Shown here: positions 37,946-51,658 of the stretch, in pieces
Layout: every line of letters starts with the position of its first letter
Position numbering within the stretch: position 1 is the first letter of the stretch
Origin: Glandiceps talaboti
Taxonomy: Eukaryota; Hemichordata; Enteropneusta; Spengelidae
Assembly: GCF_964340395.1 (NCBI RefSeq)
Contig: NC_135549.1
Coordinates: forward strand, 10,203,342-10,267,341
Direction: 5' to 3'
Length of the DNA stretch: 64,000 nucleotides
The notes under the pieces: generated by a model
What the model was told of the DNA's origin: nothing
Database searches by the model: none
What the model saw: only the letters and a program-made list of their open reading frames with translations
Position numbers and translations under genes: made by a program

Positions 37946-40900
37946 AACTTTACCTGTGTATAACGTCAACTATGGAGAGAGTTTAAAGTGATCGGTGCTC
38001 TGTATAGCTTGGGTATCTCTACACAGACGTTAGTTTCTTTCCAGAAGAGAAACTCGTCAGTATTCTCTAAATACAAAATAGCTTATACATCATTGAGAAA
38101 TTGAAAATATGTATACAGTGTCTGCGCTATGGTTTGAAAAACACTAATTCCGTAGACTGGGAAACCCTTCAACTGCTATGTCGTCTTTGTTTGTCGTGGC
38201 TTGTATATAGCCTCAGAGCTATTTCATGTCATCAATTTGTTCACTTTTGTCATGGAAACCAAAATATAAAGAAAAAATATTCAAAACGTGTTGTGACATT
38301 GATATTATACAGGTAAAAAAGCCGATTGTTTTCAGCATTTTGTCATTAGAAAAATGAAGTTTTCTGAAAGCGTTGTCATGATTTCTGACGATTGTTAGGA
38401 GTTATATTCTTTACAATGAGGTTGTTGGTTACCTGATATATTGGGCTAGGAAAGAGTCACGAATAGTGCACTCGTTATATACTATATATCATGCTTCATC
38501 ACCTAGTACATATGACACTGATTTGAGTCGATTTCCATCCATAGCATGCAACACATTTAGCTAAAAGTGAATTTTTAAAATTTATAATAATTGTCTGAAT
38601 ATTTTTGCGTGATCCAGTCAAACAGAGTAATAAACATACGAGCTGCAAGAGCATACAAATTGCACTGCTGGAACATACTATCATTATTTTCATTATTTAT
38701 TGTTTGAGTCAGGCTTGAGGCCCGTATAAACAAGCATAAAAAGTAATGATATACAAATCACTAGAGAATATCTCTCCAATGCCGTGCACTAGAGAATCAC
38801 GGTACACACATGGATAAAGTTAACACACATCGTGTCTGTACACAAACATCGCTAATGTCTGCCATTCTCTTAACAAAAGTGTAGACACTTTTAAGGACAA
38901 GTTCATCAAAAGACAAAACTGAATAAGAACCAAACATAGAACTTATACTACTGTAACACCACTAGGACAGATTTTTTTAAAAATTCTAAAACAATTATTG
39001 CACGCAACTCGAACTTTGTTTTATGTTTTCAACTTAGAATTAGACCACAAATTACAACCTATAACCTTCATTTGACTAGAGCAAAATATTTGCATAGAAA
39101 GTTACCAATTTTGATATAATTGTCATTATATTGTATGGCGAATACCAAGACGTCTTGCTTTTTGTGTGTATTTGTCCAAAAGTTTCGCCACATGAGAAAT
39201 ATACCTTCTCACATGCATGCATATATATACTCAATCTGATTAAAATCCGATGTAGATGTCGGCTAATCGTTCATTGCTATTTTACCTTCGTTATTTTGCC
39301 TGAATTGACCTTCTTGGTACATGTTTACATTTTTTAGCCTGGTCGCCTCCTCTACGTCATAAATATCGCGATTTTACAAAATTCTCTTTATATGTTGGCA
39401 TCTAACTGGAGGAAAATCATAACTATACGCAATAATATAAACATTCACACAGCATGTAATAAAAATATTACAGCCCCCCCCCCCCCCCCCCCCCCCCCAA
39501 TATAGCCATATGAGCATTCGGATCGGGATGTTGTCCGCCCTCCCCACATCATGTTTGTGATAGTACAGAGGGGTGATGAATTTTTAACTTTGGTCAAATA
39601 TACACTTTTATCGCATATTCGTTTGTATAGATTTGTGACGAATGTCACTAGGTCAACATACGATTATGGCTGTTTCATGTTTTATTACCGGTGACCAATG
39701 ACATCGATAGTGTTGAATTATCGCTAAACCAAATAAAAAGTGCACGATTTTATGACATCGATAAAAGAATAACATTAAAATATCTCGCTCAGGGTAAGCT
39801 ACATTTTCGCACAAAAATAGGATTTTTGTGACACAAAACACACATTTCTGATGTGATCATCTTCATTTGAACAACTTCTCATCTACACACCCCAAGTAAT
39901 ATCCCTAACAAATATCAAGGCAATTGGTTTATACAAACACACACTTCACCATGCCTATAGCACTACTACCTGAGTTCATTTGTGCTAAAAAGCGCTGAAG
40001 TTCTTATACTGTGTGAACTTTCATTGTTGATAAGCTGTTTATTTGCTTTTTTGGAGTACAACTTTGATTAAAACCAGCGTTCAGTGGACACACCCCAAAA
40101 TACTTTGCAAATATTATAAGTATGACAGTATAAATACAATGTACTTGGTGGCAGTCACAGATCAACGCAGCATATTTACAGTAAAACTTGCTAGACATCA
40201 GCAATTGTAAACAGTGAATGGGTAATGTTAGTTTGAATCCCTTTTATGGCCTATGGCTTGGCAAAACAATTACCCCATCGGGAACTGAATTAAAAAAAAC
40301 AGACAAGTAAGGACTAGAAAGGCCTGTACATACAGACATCAAATTTTGAACTTGAAGCTAGCGCATGTTCCAAAGAATTTTTTTTAACTGTTGTTTAAAA
40401 AGCCCTTGCAATATTACAACACTGAATTATATTCTATGCTGAAACATTACATTCTAGTAAATATAAAATACAGCAAATATCTCTAGGAAATACTAGCCTT
40501 GAAATATGGACATTCATGAATATCAGACATGGAGAGGATGAATATTAATGAGGCAGGAGACAAAAAGACGACAATGTGCAATTTTTCCAAACTGATATTT
40601 ATTGCATCTGAAGGTTCCCACATGAGGAATAATTGATACATTTCTGTAGAACATGACAAGAATAACAATTATGCTTTGCATTTACTTGTACATGTAATAG
40701 CTATTGCAGAGTTGTATTACTTGTGATAGGCATTAAATACACTAAACCACTGAAAGCCAGTAAAATTGACTATAACATTGTATACATGATTTAAGGTTGC
40801 TTCACTTATATAGTTAAATCTCAATTGCCAGTAAATTTGTCCTGATGACTTAAGAGTTCTTATATTACATAATTTGTTCCAGAGATTAACTTTTAATTGT

Positions 40901-42985
40901 AACATTCTGATAATGACCATTATGTATGTGTAACCTAAGCTAGGTGGTTCGACAATTAGTGATAAAGTTGTAGCAGGTGGAGAAGTCATAAAGTAACCCT
41001 CTACAATTCTTAGCAGCAAGGACATGACAGAAAATCTTGATAAAATCTTGAAGCATTACCTGGCAATACAATGTAGAGTTATTCTGGGTACATAAATTCA
41101 CTTTTGTCTTTGATATGCCATATGGTGGATGCATCACTCTTACCATGATCCACGTAAAAAAGCACATAGAAGAATATAATTAGCATAAAAAATCACAACA
41201 ATGATTAAATCTATCAAACTAACTACAAAATAATTATATACACACTTTATCAAATTGAATATACAAATCACAATAAAAAAGAAAGATGAGTCATTCCTCA
41301 AACTGATCAGATCAATTCCATAGATAATAAGGATTCTCCCAGGTTTGACCTTGACACACGATACAAAAAATTACTTGGAAAAAATATCTAAAGGAGAAAC
41401 GATCTTCAGAATACACTTTTTCAAGAAGTGTTTAAAAGTATAAAGTTCCAGAATAGTACTGTGTATCTTTTCATAGTATGACACCAACATCAAGTCAGTT
41501 GTAAATCTTCTTTATAATCTGCTGTCATTATCAAATTGTTCCGTCATTATATTTCTCACTCTCATAATGACAACATTCTGTAGCTACCTTAAACTACTTT
41601 CAGCAATGCATGTTGGGTTGTTTTTTTTCTAATAACCCCAAGTAATACTTAGATTCAAATTTAATCTCTCTTTCAAAATACACAAACACACCATTGATCA
41701 AGTCTGATTTTGTAGTCTTGGTTGACCTAATTTGATCCCACATGGAAGTGGAAACAGAGTCTCTGTCCCTACCCTATTTCAAAAGCTTTGCAACTGCTAT
41801 ACTAAAACGCTAACATTATCTGAGATAAGTTGTGTTACCAGCTATTTACTTTCAGATTAGACCAAACTATCTAAATCCTTCTTGGCGACAAGGTTTCTGA
41901 CAATTGTATTATTACTATGTGGAAATTGATTTACTTACAGGTTAATTGAGGAAAGCAACTTATTTTGCTTTTGTAATCATTTCAACCTTGAGGGTACCAT
42001 TATTGAATAACATTTTCACAAAAACAATCTATTTTCTTCTCCATTCATTTTAAAGCTATCTGTCAGATTTTCGTTTAAAGATTTAAACTACTTTTACTTG
42101 CCCTAAGAGTTTCCTTTCTGTTTCAAATGGCAGCAATTGTACATGTCAATGGTAATGCACATATCACAAGATGAGTCAGTAAGTCTGTGAAATTAAATTG
42201 CTTATCTAAATGTGACATTTATGACATGGCCTAGAGTGCATCTTTCTGGTACATATGCCAGTTTTCCTCAACATAAGTTGTTTAATTCCATGCGAGTTAC
42301 AGAGAATATCTTTTGACGAGACAAGGCAGTCAGTACATCATATCAATCATCATTATCCAATAATATTGGCCCTTAGTTCAGAACTAGTGGTTTACAAATT
42401 TCAAATTATTTTCAAGATTGCGTAATTGCTAGCTGCCTCTATTAACTATCACATTTTCTCATTTGTCTCCTTATCTACAGATATTATGTTGGAGGCATTC
42501 TCTTTTTTCCATAGTACACACAGATATTAGTTACACAAGTTACACAAAATAAAAGTTCATACAGCATTTCTAAAAGTTTGTAAGACATTTTAACACAAAA
42601 ACATCCAGTTGGAATGAGTCGCGTAAAAGAAATATGAATATTTCAGTAAAAAGGCTGCAATATGCATGTTGTCTATAGTATTCTGAATATAATATATAAT
42701 ATCATTAATATCATAATTGCATATTTCCTGTATTTTCACATTGTCAGTAAAATGACATCAATTAGACAGCTTTTAAATAATGTATTCTCATAACAGATAT
42801 ACAAATTTTTTTATCAGTCCATTTATCAATTTGAAATACTAATTTAAGAATTTTGTTGCAATAAATTATTGTACATTTAAGTACTTATTGTTAATTTAGT
42901 ATGATTTTCACAGGGAGTTGAATTCAAGTTCACTGGCAGGGTTTGTGTATGAGGCAAGACACTATGACATTTACAAATGAAATGA
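37944..42985. other. Intergenic stretch; right part may be the PLCXD 3' UTR
   Basis: No coding exon is visible. The PLCXD stop is at 42,986, so its 3' UTR extends leftward from there. An AATAAA on the minus strand near 40,600 is one possible distal polyadenylation signal, but nothing singles it out. Confidence 0.4.
39474..39498. repeat. C25 homopolymer
   Basis: An uninterrupted run of 25 C, the longest of several C or G runs in the window (others near 30,707, 44,600, 45,566 and 60,416). Length is unreliable in sequencing. Confidence 0.95.
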
Positions 42986-45900
42986 CTAGGTATTGAGAGA
43001 TAAAACAGTAGGTACAAACTCACACATTTCTATGAAATCTGCAATTACAATATTTACACCCTTGGCACCTATCTTTTTATTCTTCAAGTAAAACTGTAAA
43101 TTTCTTGTTGCTACGGGGGCACAAACACTTTTCAAATCCCTAGCTATATTGCCTAAAATGGTTGTACCATTCGGAGTTAAAACTCCCTGGGTAACATGAA
43201 ATTTGTTTGGATCTCTACCCCTAGTATGGTGTGCCTCTAACAGATTCACCATTTTAGGAGCTTCTGCCGTGTTTGGCCAAACAGATACAATCATATTAGC
43301 GGGCCAAATTCTAGGATTTTTCATTACAACCTCATTGTGGTAAATGGCAATAACCTGCCATTTATTTTCCCATAACATGTTTAATGTACAACTCTCTAAA
43401 TCAACACAAGGGCAGATTTTGCCATTGAACAGTTGAAAGAATTGCTGCAAGAGTTGTGTGTGGTGGTATTCAGTCATCTTATACAGGTGGTTGAAATCTA
43501 GGATTACCATTTCCTTGGGATGGTTTACTAACCATTCGTTAATCTCTGTCAAGCCATCCATGACTTTGCCAGCATACAACCCATGCACAAAGAAGATCTC
43601 ATTAGTACCATCGCATGTAGACAAACGCAGGTCAAAATAACGAATGCCACTATCAAGCTGCTGTTTGAAAGTAAGACTCTGAGTGACACTCCACTTGTGA
43701 ACAATATCTTTAGCACCACCTCCAAACACTGAGACTAAGTTCCGGATAGTATCAGGTGTCCCCGGTGCAACGTTAGACCTTGTATCAATGCAATAACTGA
43801 ACGAATTATGTGATCCTAAAGAAAGAAAACATAAAACAGAACGTAAATATGTACAACAAATTCACTTTATCGTTCAGGATGACCTTTTTTTTGTATCCAA
43901 TGTATAGTAATAATGGCATGCTAGCCTTACCTCACATAAATTTATATATCTCTCATAAAAAGCCAGCTAATGAGGCACACTAGACATGTTGATGACATTT
44001 TAATAATTCAATACCAAATGTTCATTATTTAGCTTTTTTTGTCATCATATCTTGAAAGCTAGGGTTGATGTACATGTATTACTTCTTAGATCCTAATCAC
44101 TATAATGTCTGCTGCCATTTCCTGACTAATTTGTACAAATTACTTACTACATGTTAATTTAAAAAACAAAACAATTAATCATGTTAATGTGAAAGATTCA
44201 TTAGCTGAATCATAGTGAAACCTGAAAAATGGCTCCAACTATAATACATGTCTATGTCTAAAAGCTAGAATCTACTTTTGGACTCATTTGCATGAACATC
44301 TTACTAATTACTTCTTTTAAAAAACAAAGTAATTTTCTGCTTGAGGGAGCAAAATTAATGTTGTACATGAGAGTGTTTTATAGCAGTGTTATGAGCAATA
44401 TTCTCAAACACAAATACAGAATTTAAGCTGTAGAGCATGGTAAAATAACATGGAATGTCTTGGGATTATTACATACCAGCCAGTAAATATGGATATAGCA
44501 TTATCTATGTTATCGTTTGTTTAATACACACTACAAGTTATTATTTTCACAATGGACAAGGTGATTTATTGTTTCATAGAGGTCAATATGTAACTGAACC
44601 CCCCCCCCCCCCCATAATGTGGGACAACTGAAGTCACCTTGTCTTTACTTGCTTTAGCCGTTGAGATACTAATCAAGTTGTTTAACTCAATAAACACAAT
44701 TTGGCTGCATACAATGAATGAATGCATATAACAAACATATATTACACAAAATAACTGAGTTATATGCAACCCACGCTAAATAAATTCACCTTTAAAACAC
44801 AGGGAAGCACTGTGACAAATACTGCCTATGTCATTCATGTTGCTACATTAAATATCAAAACAAAGACAGCAGCATTTCCTGAATTTTCACCAGTGCTTTC
44901 ACATTGATATAAAGGTTAAACATCCATTATTGAAATGCCAGTGATATTTGAAGAATGCTTTCAGTCACTCTACTTTTAAAAGAATTGTTACATGGAAATG
45001 AGCAGGAAATTTTTTTTTTCATATCTAAAAGCATATACACTATATTTTGCAAACTTCTAACAGTGTATAATATGATAATACTATCCCTAGCTTAACATGG
45101 TGGATATGATATAAGGACTGTTTGTGATGAACGAGTGTTCAGAGAAAAGAACTGTATGGTACAGTAAGCGTACTAAGGAGAACAGTATGAATATAATGTC
45201 GTGATACTTCTGAGGTTGCACTATCCATAAATTCCATAAAGAAGTCCATATTGCTTAAGGTAACACAAAGTATGGTACATTTCTTTTAAGGAAAATCTTG
45301 GAAAATTCTGATTTTCAGATTTCAATCATGATTTGGGAAGCCATCTATGAGCCATATATGATTCATGATATTAGCCATATAAGATGAAACTGATAACAGA
45401 ACTATTCAACTCTTGAGATCATGTGATCCAAACAGTTAAGGAAATATTTTCAACCGATTGATGATGTTAAGAAAGGTATGATTATACAGTAGATAACACA
45501 CTGGCAATGTATTCTGAGGAAAATGACTTTCTGCTGGAATACATTTAACTTATTAGTATTCAATGGGGGGGGGGGGGTCTTGATACACAGGATACTATGC
45601 TAGTGTTAAGATCACATACATATATATTAGTTCATGATCTGGCATATATATACTGCTATAATTAGTTAGTTTTATGACAAACAGTTTCAATTTCTATTGT
45701 CAATACCACACTTCCACATCTACACCTCTATATCATTTTCCAAATTAGTGAACTGAAAGTGTATAAATTAATTTTAACATTCATGTAGGGATCTTACAAC
45801 CAGCTTCACATTTAACAGTGGTGAAATTTGGGACCTGAAGCTAAGGGATCACTTCGAGCTGTGTGGAATATCTGTGGTGATCTCTAACTCAATGTGTGTT

Positions 45901-46886
45901 TATTATGGGATACTCATATGGACGCTGGAAAAAACCCTAGAATTACTTGCCAACTTTGCATGTTAGTTTACATGTATCATGCAATTATTTATTCAACAGG
46001 TTAAAACATGTACTAATTACAAACCCAACCCTGCTTGTCAGAGGTTGAGTGTTGGACATCATTGAGTGATAATTTATCATGCTGATAAAGGGCAAGTCTA
46101 ACAGACTACACAGGTATTTACAATTAGGTGTCAGTTTCCGCCAGGTTAGTACTTGACAACTATGGCCTTATCTATAGTGTATTTAGTAACACATAAAACA
46201 TGGCAACATCATACACACTAAGTTAAAACAGTGTACAGCCCATTTACAAATGTAATTGTGTTTGTTCACTGTTCAAAACTAAATGCAGTGTACAATACAA
46301 GGATGGGTGGCTATCTTGTAAAATATACTAAATATGGTACTTGACATTGCAATGCTAATTACAAAATAATCGACAAAATCAACTCGACCTTATTGTTTAG
46401 TGTCATATCTTATTTGGGAAGACGTATGAATTTACTTAGCAACCGAATATATGCTCCGTCACGCCCACTTTCCTACATTTACTAGACCCGAATCTGTGGA
46501 ATTATAAACCCCACTTGTATTTCAAATTTAAACAATACAAAAAAACAAAATAATTAGTGTAATTTTTATTGTACAGGGCATTAATAAATATTAGCAATGC
46601 ATGTTTTGTTTATGTTCATTCTAAAGTAATTAATTATATTTCTCGACATGACAAATTAACTTCAGTTCAGGGGGAAAAGGGTCCGGGTTTGGGACGTACA
46701 ATTTGATGAGAGTCTGACAAGAAATTACAGAGACGGTGAGTGTGATAGTAGTGTTATACATTTACCTGGTATAGCTATATTCTTAAGGGGTTCTGACGAC
46801 AACCTTGGAGGAAGAGCTGACATCCAATCAGAAAAATTCTGTTCTTCAGCAGTCGCTGCTTCAGTTGTCATACCGGGCTCCGCCAT
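42986..46886 (-). CDS. PLCXD: PI-PLC X domain-containing protein (PLCXD family), 2 coding exons
   Basis: Coding exons are 46,886-46,766 and 43,815-42,986, joined by a GT-AG intron of about 2.95 kb. The phase-1 junction rebuilds a Gly codon in IPG/SHNSF. The product is 316 residues, normal for animal PLCXD proteins. Seen: the family-typical N-terminus with DWM and IAIPGSHNSFSYC, His43 (first catalytic-type His), the block GIRYFDLR near residues 97-104, His118 in FVHGLYAGK (second His), and SVWPNTAEAPKMVNLL toward the C-terminus. There is no C2, PH, EF-hand or Y domain, so this is the minimal X-domain type, expected to be a cytosolic phosphoinositide phospholipase C. Start: the ATG at 46,886 has a good context (TTCAACATGG), and in-frame codons upstream are non-ATG. 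Human paralogues are PLCXD1, 2 and 3; I cannot say which is orthologous. Any 5' noncoding exon and the 3' UTR end are not resolved. Confidence 0.95.
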
Positions 46887-47018
46887 GTTGAATTTTATTA
46901 TTATCCCAGAATGCACCACGTTTCGTCGCCAACATCTACATCATACATCACATGTATGTACATGTATCATGTGTATCATACATGCAGTGTATTTCAGTAC
47001 TAGTAGATGTCGCATATA

Positions 47019-47474
47019 GGGGAGCCTTCAATAATTGGAGGAGAGTCGGGGCAAATCAGTCCCGGTCTGTGGCATAAAATGTTCATTTTTTTATATTTAT
47101 AACTCTTCATCACATGCTAGACGAGAAATTGTACAATAATAAAAGCATAATAACAATGGACAACAAGACAGCAACACCATACACATATACCCAAAACACT
47201 AGCGACAAGCAAACAATAAAAATACAAAAAACAACAAAAGTGGCATGAACAAACAGTTGCCAAGCACCTTTGTGTGACCCTCCCCCTAGTCTGATGTGAC
47301 AAAAAGTGACCCTACCTCAATTTCCTTTCTCTAAAATATGACCCTCACCACTCCAATATTTCAATGCAAAACATTTTTAGCACTGTATGTGGCCATCCCC
47401 CCGAGGACGAATTTGTAAAAAGTCAACCCCCATTAATTCCTCGCCCCCCCCCCTTGTAATTACTCAATGCTCCC
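47019..47474. mobile_element. About 456-bp TIR element with GGGGAGC ends
   Basis: The left end GGGGAGCCTTCAATAATTGG is mirrored by the right end, whose reverse complement is GGGAGCATTGAGTAATTAC followed by a G-tract. The flanks are ATA on the left and TAA on the right, so the target site is not clean (TA or a mutated TWA). The interior contains GTGACCCT and ATGACCCTC blocks and a C-tract, the same style as the G-tract elements further left. Confidence 0.6.
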
Positions 47475-48700
47475 TAAGGAAACAAGCATCAATGGGTTGT
47501 GCATACGAAAACAAACAAACAATATAGTGGCAAAAATGACAGATACGAACGATTATATGATTAAATATCAATATTAAAATACGGCTAAATAATACGTGCC
47601 CCTGTGGGGTAGAGTACATATATGGTCATGTGAGTAGGTGAGCTGATACGAGCACCAACGGTGACACCACAGGGTCAATAGTCATGTTTTGCAAATTTAT
47701 TAACAGATAAATTGTGTACCAAACTAGTAGTTCTAAGACAAGCATCAGTTTATGTGTTGTATGGCCATATCATGTAAATACTTCATGCTTTGCCATGGTA
47801 GCAAAAAGTATATAGCCATTTGTACTGAAGTAATAATATATGATTTATTATATTGTAAATTTTCTAAGACTCGCTTGAAGAAGTGCATGTGGTTGCTGGT
47901 GGGAAAAAACGTGGCTAGGTTCATATTGATTTGGAGATCGTCCTTTGATATAGGAATTTATGACTGACTGGGAATTTTGTATGCAGTATATTGGTTTCTA
48001 TCGAGTTAAAGTTGTGGGACAATGCTTATATATGCAACTATAAATGCGACTCACTAGGTACAACGAGACTGACCAACAAACTACCCAAAATGCTATGACA
48101 TTACAGGTTTTAAAAATTGAACAAACTTTCCAAAGAAAACATGTTTGACAAAGACACGCATAAAATTAATGTAAAATCAGATTCACTAGTAGTGTGCAAA
48201 GGATCAGATAAAAACAGTTGACGTAACGTTATATTTTGTTTGTGTCATTTACCAACCTTGTACTATGTAACATCAGATTCACTTAGTGTGAAAAAGGGTC
48301 AGATACATGTAAAACACGTATCCTGTACGTCACTAATTGAAAAAAATCGAATGATTATATCGATAGCAGTGGCTCATTTTCTGTACAAATTGTGGGTTTC
48401 TTTTAAATATGAGTATATAAAATAGGCCCTATTTTTGAGATCCCCCAGCCTTTTACATCTTTTCCAGTTAAACCCAAGTCTGTCACTCCCCCTCCATCCT
48501 TTAGTGGTTGAAATGTTCGAATGCCCGCTACCCTAAAATGATAAACAATAAAGTTTCTGACCGTTGTAGGCGCTATTGCAAGAAACAGTAAAGCCAGGCA
48601 TGCAGTGAAAGCCAAGTGCAGTAAGTGTGGGCCGAGATGACGTACAAAGCGAACCTAGACGATTGTTCTTTCATACGTCTAAAGTGTATCCGTATATAGA

Positions 48701-48780
48701 AAGTGACCATTCAAGCCTTAAATCTTGCAATTTCACTTACAAGTGACCATTCAAGCCTTAAATCTTGCAATTTCACTTAC
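48701..48780. repeat. Perfect 40-bp tandem duplication
   Basis: AAGTGACCATTCAAGCCTTA, AATCTTGCAATTTCACTTAC occurs twice without a single difference, so it is very recent or selected. Confidence 0.95.
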
Positions 48781-48992
48781 ACATCCTTTCCGTATCAATA
48801 AATTATCCAGATTTTGACTTTCTTCGTGATTCATGATGATTACTGTTATACACAAATGCAGAAACTAGCAGATTTCGGAAAAAAAGGACCATCATTAAGT
48901 TTTGTATTACTTTGCGTGTTTGAGAGTTGCTTAATATACGGTTGGACACAAATTGAAATAGGTGTATGTATATACCACTACTCGTAGAATTT

Positions 48993-49165
48993 TGTACCCA
49001 GTATACATTATATATAGTTCCAGTTTGTCAAGTTGAGTAACACAAAGGCTGACCCGTACAACTACTAAGATCAACTTAATTAGATTAACTTTTAGAATGT
49101 TACACTCAGAATACATTACATCTAATCGTTCCGGCTTGTCAAGTTGAGTATAGCAAAGGTGGCTT
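48993..49165. repeat. Diverged tandem duplication
   Basis: Two blocks share an ACATTA...AGTTCCAGTTTGTCAAGTTG / CGTTCCGGCTTGTCAAGTTG core followed by AGTA-CAAAGG, about 120 bp apart. Confidence 0.65.
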
Positions 49166-51477
49166 GATATACAACCTAGATCCATTTAGATGATCAGGGG
49201 TTTAGAGAAAACGGTCGAACCATCTATTGATAAATACATTTGTAAAAGACTGGAGAAAAGAGAAACACACAAGATATATATGAACTTCTTCGAACAGTAC
49301 ATGGAAACAGTTACAGTTTCCGTGTACACGAAGACAATTCATTTGTTTGCTAATTCAATCCTCCAACTAAACATTTAATAGTTCAGGAGAGCGAAACGAG
49401 TCGACAAGCAATTTAAGTTAACCAACAACACTTTTATCATGTTTTTGAATAATTGTCGACAGACACCGTACCCAAACATACTAGGTCGGAAAGTACATTC
49501 GAACAATGTTCTATTGGCACTAATTACTCAACATATTTTTTTTCGAGTTTTTTTTTAAATGTCAAACAAGATACACAATAATTTCAAGTTAGTACGTATC
49601 TTGTGAGTCATGTCGTTATTCAATTCGTTTATGGGAAAACAATTACACGGTATTTAAAAATTAAAAATAAATGCGAAATTGAAATCGAGAGACCAGCCAG
49701 TCTGATCCTAAATTAACAAATTTTAGTGTTCGATATAATATTAGTCCCGGGTCTTAGACGGTCCCTTAATTACACTATTATTCACTTTCACTCAGCCAAT
49801 ACCCTGCAGCTGTATACACACAAGCTTACTATATTGCCCTCCTCGCAACCCCCTCCTCCATTGAACAAATGAAATTCTTGCCATGGGAGGGAGCGTGACA
49901 CGAATTGCGAAGAATCGTACTGGTGTCAATTGATACCATCTACAACTGTTCGGGGTTTACTTTAATGAAACATACATATATTGTATATGTTTGCATAAAA
50001 TTGGACACTAACAATTCTCTATAGTTCAAGAACAGTTATTTCTTTAATAAAAGATAATGAAACTAGACTGGTGACAGCTGTAGTAATAATGACACCTCTA
50101 CATTGCTGAAAATACAATTTGAACCAGTACCTTGATAAATGAATTTTGATAGAGTACTGCTGTCATGGTGCCAGCTACAAAAATTTACATAAAACACCGT
50201 CTTTACTGTACCCGTGTCTGGGTTACCTTGGTTTCATACACAACTTGTCTGTACCAGGGCAAAGCTGTAAACAATAACAATATTCTGTACTTGAAAACTT
50301 TCTAATTCCCCCCCCCCCCATTTATCACATGGACACTGTTAAGATCATCCAAATGATTGGATCTGTACAAATTTGCTTGCCTTATTCATGAATGGCCTGG
50401 CCTGTACTCTTTTTGAAGTAGACAAATTGTCAAAATAGTATTTTATATCAAAGATAAATATAACTAGCCACTAGAGTGATCTTGTGATAGAAGGAAAACA
50501 CAGTATTTTGACCCACATAGAGATGGGAGATCATAACCAAGGTCAGATTTGCAATAGGAAAGTGATTGGTGACATGATGTTGGACACTTGAATCTTATCA
50601 GATTGATGGCCAGTTACAATGAAATGCGGGATTTAGTTTCATTTCGGAATCTGGCCTTATCAATTAGGGAGGTAGGATGTGAAAATATATAGAAACAGTG
50701 GTTCATCAAATCTAACACTAGACAAATTGATAACATGTAGTTCATATTTTTATAATAAGAATGGCTGTACTGCTGGCTTACGGGTGAACAAAATGATACA
50801 CACTTGTATGAATAATATTAAATATTTGTGCAAGGTTTAACTTTAAATGAGATTGGCCAATACAGAGAACATAAATAAACATAGATTAACAGATGGGCAG
50901 AACTAATTCAATAAGTCCCCGCTCTATGCACTGTATTATAATGTTGAAGACTAACAATGAACTATTATCATGTTCATATATTTTGCAGAAAAACAATCTT
51001 TGTTGATTGAGGAACACTCCTAAAATACAGTATGCAATTCAGTATCTTGTACAATGTACTTCAGCAAATGGACATGACCTATCAAAACTCACATTGAAGA
51101 AACAATGCTTCATGAAAGACAGATTTAATCAAAATGTCTGACAAACATTGACTGAAAGAAACTGAACTCAACATAGCCAAACTATATTTCAATTGTTCCT
51201 TAAATTTTTGAGAATTTTAATTTTTAAGAAATCTGGTTCTCAAATGTAAACTTGACTGCTTTTTACATTTTAGACTGTGATCAACTGTTGTCGTCTGATT
51301 TTAGGTACAATGATCCCTTTTAAGTATTGCAGCATTAAATTCTTAAAGGATGTACAAAACCGAGGCAGATTTCATCCTAAATAATTGAGTTGATGTCAAG
51401 TGAGACATGAAAAATCACTTTCAACACTCAACGTTGGGTGACTTCTCTAAATTATTCAAGTTAGTCATGAACCAGTA

Positions 51478-51656
51478 CACTGGGATATGGAATTCTGGGT
51501 ATGATGCCTAATTACAAGTGGCCATCTATCACTCTCCATATTGTTTCTACCTGACTGACCTGTAAGTTAGGGGAAAAAAAAGATACAGATACTAATGCTC
51601 TAGGTGACATCAGCATAGGTTATTGGGCACCATACCCAGAATTCCTTACCCCAGTG
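51478..51656. mobile_element. 179-bp TIR element flanked by TA (Tc1/mariner-like MITE)
   Basis: Left end CACTGGGATATGGAATTCTG, GGTATGATGCC; the reverse complement of the right end is CACTGGGGTAAGGAATTCTG, GGTATGGTGCCC. That is about 31 bp of terminal inverted repeat with a few mismatches. TA lies on each side (51,476-51,477 and 51,657-51,658). No coding content. TA duplication points to a Tc1/mariner-type partner transposase. Confidence 0.75.
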
Positions 51657-51658
51657 TA

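Larger units (their letters stand above)
47477..51475. other. Intergenic stretch between PLCXD and SET
   Basis: No coding exon found. Holds the 40-bp and ~120-bp duplications listed separately. Confidence 0.5.
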
